Source: CAZRHH01 sp964599885 (GTDB lineage: Bacteria; Chloroflexota; Dehalococcoidia; DSTF01; JACRBR01). Taken from it: DNA of 8,966 nt. Each line of letters begins with the position of its first letter. The first letter of the stretch is position 1. The stretch is taken from assembly GCA_964599885.1 (NCBI GenBank), contig CAZRHH010000102.1, positions 1 through 8,966 of the forward strand. The letters run 5' to 3'. The position numbers and the translations under genes were made by a program. Shown here one piece after another: positions 6,635 to 8,966 of the stretch. The notes below the pieces were generated by a model. It saw only the letters and a program-made list of their open reading frames with translations. It was not told the origin of the DNA and did no database searches.

Positions 6635-8379
6635 CAGGCCGCCTCCGCCTCAATCATCGTGAATCCGCGCAAATTCGGCTCACTCCGGCGTCGTTCTTCC
6701 CAGTGAGGCCACACGCGCTCGAGCGCTTCGACGACGTCCCAGTCGACGTGATCGTCGATCGCCTCTGTGCGCAGGATGTCGAGCGCCTCATCGGGCGTCA
6801 TGCCGGCGCGGTACGGTCGGTCTGTCGTCAGCCCGTCGTAGATGTCGGCGACCGTCGCCACGCGCGGGATGACGCTCAATTCGTCGCCGCTCAGGTGGTT
6901 TGGATAGCCGGTGCCGTCGAGGCGCTCGTGATGCGCGCCGACGAATGCCAGCACCTCCGGCGCCAGATCGACGTGCTCCAGGATGTTCATACCGATGCGG
7001 GGGTGCTGTTCGATCGCGACGCGTTCAGCGTCGGTGAGTGCGCCAGGCTTCAGCAGCACGTCATCACGCACGCCGATCTTGCCGATGTCGTGCAAGTAGC
7101 CGCCGATCTCCAGATGCTGGAGCTGCGCCTCGGTTAGGTTCAGATCTTTCCCGAGCGCCACGGCGAGCTGCCCCACGCGCAACGAGTGGCCCATCGTGTA
7201 CGGGTCGCGCGCGTCGATGGCCGAGGTCAGCGCCCGGACCGTCGACAGGTGCTGGCGCTGCAACCGCTCCGTCATCGCGTCGAAGGCGCGCCCGAGCGTG
7301 CCGATCTCATCGCTGGCGCTGACGTTCGACCGCGCTGCGAGGTTCCCCGACGAAACGGCGCGCGCGGCGCTTACCAGCTTGAACACCGGCCGCGTGATGC
7401 TGCGCGCGATCAGCCATCCGACGAGCAGCGCGACGATCATCGCCGCCGTGAACAGCATCATCATCTGCGCGCGCGTCGTCGCCTGCGCGCTGAAGATGAA
7501 CGACGACGGCAGCCCAACGGAGAGTACCGCCACGGGCTCGCCGCGGATCTCAAGCGGGGCGTACAACAGGTCGTAGTCGCGGCCGAACAGCGTCTTGTGC
7601 TCGCGCAGCAGCGATTCGTCGGCGCCGCCAGCCGGACGCGAAACCAGCGTCGAAGCGTCGTTGCCATCGAAGCTGGCGAACGTCGTCGCAATCGGCGCGC
7701 CGCTCTCGTCGTACACCGTGACGTCTGCCAGAGCTTCCGACTTCGCCGCTCCGAGCGCGCTCTCCAGCGTCGTGCCGACGAGCACCACGCCGCTCAAGAC
7801 TTCGCCGACATAGATCGGGCCAGCCGTATACAGCACGGACCTAGCTGAGGTCTCGACGATCGCCGTGTACTTGTCGCCGAACGCGTCGCCGCCGGCGAGT
7901 ACCGACTGCACGATCGGCCACGACGACGGATCGTCAGCATCGGTAAGCTGCGCGTACTCGAGCGCCGCGCCGTCCGTGCGCTGCGCCGCGTAGATGCGGT
8001 CGCCGTCGCTGGTGAGCACCTCGACGCGCTCCAGGCCGCCGTTCGCCACGATTGGTTGCGCCAGCGCCGCGGCGACGAAGGGATTGCCGGTCGCCGCTGC
8101 GTCCGGCACGCCTTCCGTGAAGGCGATCGCGCGCACCGCCTCCAGGTGGCCGCGCTCGGTCCGCACGAGCGAATCCGACGCCACGCGCCCCGCCTCGGCG
8201 AGCTGATTGTTGAAGCGTTCATCGAGCGATCCGGCGACGAGCCGCGTCACGAGATACGTGCCCGCCAGCGCGATCGCGACGGTCAGCAACGCGTAGGGCG
8301 CGATGATCTTCCAGCGAATGTGACTCCCTGGATACGCGAACACCCGCCCGGGCCAGGACACCGCGGTATGCAACCTCAT
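6634..8379 (-). CDS. Membrane sensor with HAMP and HD-GYP cyclic-di-GMP phosphodiesterase domains
   Basis: A 581-residue protein expected to hydrolyse the second messenger cyclic di-GMP in response to an external signal. Residues ~23-48 are the first membrane helix. Residues ~50-300 are an extracytoplasmic cache-like sensor (inferred from size, position and the repeated VAVLSVGLP-type strands). Residues ~305-326 are the second helix, and ~327-378 a HAMP linker (ITRPVFKLVSAARAVSSGNL). HD-GYP spans ~380-560: GHS with His398, LHDIGKIG with His430/Asp431, QHP with His459, HHERLDGTGYP (483-493), and ADIYDGLTTDRPYRAGM (511-527). All expected metal-ligand positions look intact, so it should be active. 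ATG 8379 is the first start codon after the in-frame stop at 8461-8463; no clear ribosome-binding site precedes it, and a small hairpin sits there instead. The 3' end overlaps the Thr/Pro-rich gene by one base. Confidence 0.93.
   Translation of the reverse strand: MRLHTAVSWPGRVFAYPGSHIRWKIIAPYALLTVAIALAGTYLVTRLVAGSLDERFNNQLAEAGRVASDSLVRTERGHLEAVRAIAFTEGVPDAAATGNPFVAAALAQPIVANGGLERVEVLTSDGDRIYAAQRTDGAALEYAQLTDADDPSSWPIVQSVLAGGDAFGDKYTAIVETSARSVLYTAGPIYVGEVLSGVVLVGTTLESALGAAKSEALADVTVYDESGAPIATTFASFDGNDASTLVSRPAGGADESLLREHKTLFGRDYDLLYAPLEIRGEPVAVLSVGLPSSFIFSAQATTRAQMMMLFTAAMIVALLVGWLIARSITRPVFKLVSAARAVSSGNLAARSNVSASDEIGTLGRAFDAMTERLQRQHLSTVRALTSAIDARDPYTMGHSLRVGQLAVALGKDLNLTEAQLQHLEIGGYLHDIGKIGVRDDVLLKPGALTDAERVAIEQHPRIGMNILEHVDLAPEVLAFVGAHHERLDGTGYPNHLSGDELSVIPRVATVADIYDGLTTDRPYRAGMTPDEALDILRTEAIDDHVDWDVVEALERVWPHWEERRRSEPNLRGFTMIEAEAA
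6642..6646 (-). promoter_or_regulatory. Ribosome-binding site of the Thr/Pro-rich protein gene
   Basis: GGAGG on the minus strand, inside the last codons of the HD-GYP gene, seven bases before the ATG at 6634. It fixes that start and shows the small gene is genuinely translated even though it abuts its neighbour. Confidence 0.65.
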
Positions 8380-8380
8380 T

Positions 8381-8395
8381 CCGATGAAGCATCGG
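8381..8395 (-). promoter_or_regulatory. Perfect small hairpin in place of the ribosome-binding site of the HD-GYP gene
   Basis: CCGATG-AAG-CATCGG is a perfect 6-bp stem with a 3-base loop ending two bases before the ATG at 8379. It occupies the spot where a ribosome-binding site would be, and no purine-rich site is visible in the 25 bases upstream. It could limit ribosome access, or the mRNA may be leaderless. Confidence 0.4.
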
Positions 8396-8425
8396 CGTTT
8401 CGGGCGGCGACTGAAGGAACCGGGA

Positions 8426-8437
8426 TGGCCGCGGCCA
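8426..8437. promoter_or_regulatory. 12-bp perfect palindrome upstream of the HD-GYP gene
   Basis: TGGCCGCGGCCA is fully self-complementary and lies 47 bases upstream of the HD-GYP start. It could be a dimeric regulator site. It consists almost only of G and C, so chance occurrence in this high-GC sequence is not negligible. Confidence 0.3.
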
Positions 8438-8501
8438 GTGCGCTCCGGGCGCCGAAAGCGTTACCGAACGGTTACCGCACGTCCGGTGTAGGGCTGGCGT
8501 C

Positions 8502-8530
8502 CGGTAAAAGCGGTGGACCGCTGCTATAAT
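8502..8530 (+). promoter_or_regulatory. Extended -10 promoter for the MoxR gene
   Basis: TGCTATAAT at 8522-8530 is a perfect TATAAT (8525-8530) with the upstream TG of extended -10 promoters. This AT-rich hexamer stands out in the GC-rich region. The base pairs 17 upstream (CGGTAA, 8502-8507) match the -35 consensus poorly, as expected if the extended -10 compensates. Transcription would start near 8537, giving a leader of about 90 bases before ATG 8628. Confidence 0.7.
8509..8522. promoter_or_regulatory. Putative operator: inverted repeat between -35 and -10
   Basis: AGCGGT-GG-ACCGCT is a perfect 6+6 inverted repeat lying in the promoter spacer and ending on the T of the extended -10 TG. 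A regulator bound here would block RNA polymerase. The regulator itself is unknown. Confidence 0.4.
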
Positions 8531-8627
8531 CGGGACACTCGAAGCGGCCGGCGAGGAACCTTCCCGCACCCGCCCTCGTACTACCGGTAAGGCCCATTCT
8601 CCGCTTCTCCTTCGCCACGGAGGCTGC

Positions 8628-8966
8628 ATGGAAGACCCCAAGATCATCGCCGAACGTGTCATCGCCAACGTCGAGAAGGTCATCATCGGCAAGGCCCCGG
8701 AGGTCCGCATGGCGCTGATCGCGCTCCTCTGCCAGGGCCACGTGCTGATCGAGGACGTGCCCGGCGTCGGCAAGACGATCCTCGCCCGCAGCATCGCCAT
8801 CTCGGCCGGCTGCAACTTCCGCCGCATTCAGTTCACGCCCGACCTGTTGCCCAGCGACGTCACCGGCGTCTCGATCTACAGCCAGAAGACGAGCGACTTC
8901 GAGTTCCGGCCGGGCCCGATCGTCGCCCAGGTGGTCCTCGCCGACGAGATCAACCGCGCCACCCCG
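8628..8966 (+). CDS. MoxR-family AAA+ ATPase (3' partial)
   Basis: The first 113 codons are present; the gene runs off the right edge without a stop. Residues 43-50 (DVPGVGKT) are Walker A with Lys49. Residues 102-111 (VVLADEINRA) are Walker B with Asp106/Glu107 followed by the NRA signature typical of MoxR. FTPDLLPSDVTG (69-80) is another MoxR hallmark. Family members use ATP hydrolysis to mature or assemble partner proteins, often working with DUF58 and von Willebrand A-domain proteins encoded just downstream. ATG 8628 has GGAGG (8619-8623) four bases upstream, close but usable. It is transcribed divergently from the HD-GYP gene, most likely from the extended -10 promoter at 8522-8530. Confidence 0.93.
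   Translation, partial: MEDPKIIAERVIANVEKVIIGKAPEVRMALIALLCQGHVLIEDVPGVGKTILARSIAISAGCNFRRIQFTPDLLPSDVTGVSIYSQKTSDFEFRPGPIVAQVVLADEINRATP

Larger units (their letters stand above)
8460..8590. repeat. Four TTACCG/CGGTAA hexamers in the divergent intergenic region
   Basis: GTTACCG occurs at 8460-8466 and 8471-8477, exactly 11 bases apart (one helical turn). The inverse CGGTAA occurs at 8502-8507 and 8585-8590. GTCCGGT is also repeated at 8481-8487 and 8499-8505. The set brackets the promoter below and could be binding sites for one regulator; this function is inferred only from spacing and repetition. Confidence 0.45.

Noticed and set aside
8219..8827. 202-codon minus-strand frame opposite the MoxR start and the intergenic region
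   Set aside because: MoxR Walker motifs on the plus strand and the promoter in the gap explain the region better.

Overview
This is a compact, high-GC bacterial window with no RNA genes, insertion sequences or CRISPR array that I can see. Its largest gene-free stretch is 248 bases. The mix is a SurA/PpiC-like foldase, an ACT-type homoserine dehydrogenase, a short threonine synthase, a cache-like/HAMP/HD-GYP sensor, a Thr/Pro-rich envelope protein and a MoxR ATPase. With the GC-rich codon use, this fits a Chloroflexota (Dehalococcoidia-like) genome best. A high-GC actinobacterium or other deep Terrabacteria lineage cannot be excluded; this placement is an inference.

Left block, plus strand (2-5014): the window opens in the last 80 codons of an unidentified gene whose tail is RGG/RFDR-rich and then Ala/Pro-rich. 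After 89 bases comes a tight four-gene run: membrane-anchored peptidyl-prolyl isomerase (334-1614), homoserine dehydrogenase (1604-2902), a 344-residue coiled-coil protein of unknown function (2899-3933), and threonine synthase (3923-5014). Every junction overlaps (11, 4 and 11 bases), so the four are almost certainly translated from one mRNA. The two enzymes bracket the homoserine kinase step of threonine synthesis, but no kinase gene is present. The coiled-coil gene sits where an actinobacterial-type thr operon would have none.

Middle block, minus strand (8379-5060): a two-membrane-segment HD-GYP cyclic-di-GMP phosphodiesterase (8379-6634) overlaps by one base (TGATG) a single-pass protein with a long Thr/Pro linker and Cys pairs on both sides of it (6634-5855). 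After 84 bases a class I SAM-dependent methyltransferase follows (5770-5060), convergent with threonine synthase. Degenerate 7-base repeats lie at both edges of the methyltransferase gene.

Right block: a divergent intergenic region (8380-8627) holds an extended -10 promoter, several palindromes and four TTACCG/CGGTAA hexamers. It separates the HD-GYP gene from a MoxR-family AAA+ ATPase (8628 onward) that runs off the window's right edge.

The most interesting items are the coiled-coil gene embedded in the threonine genes, the HD-GYP/Thr-Pro protein pair, and the repeat-rich divergent regulatory region.
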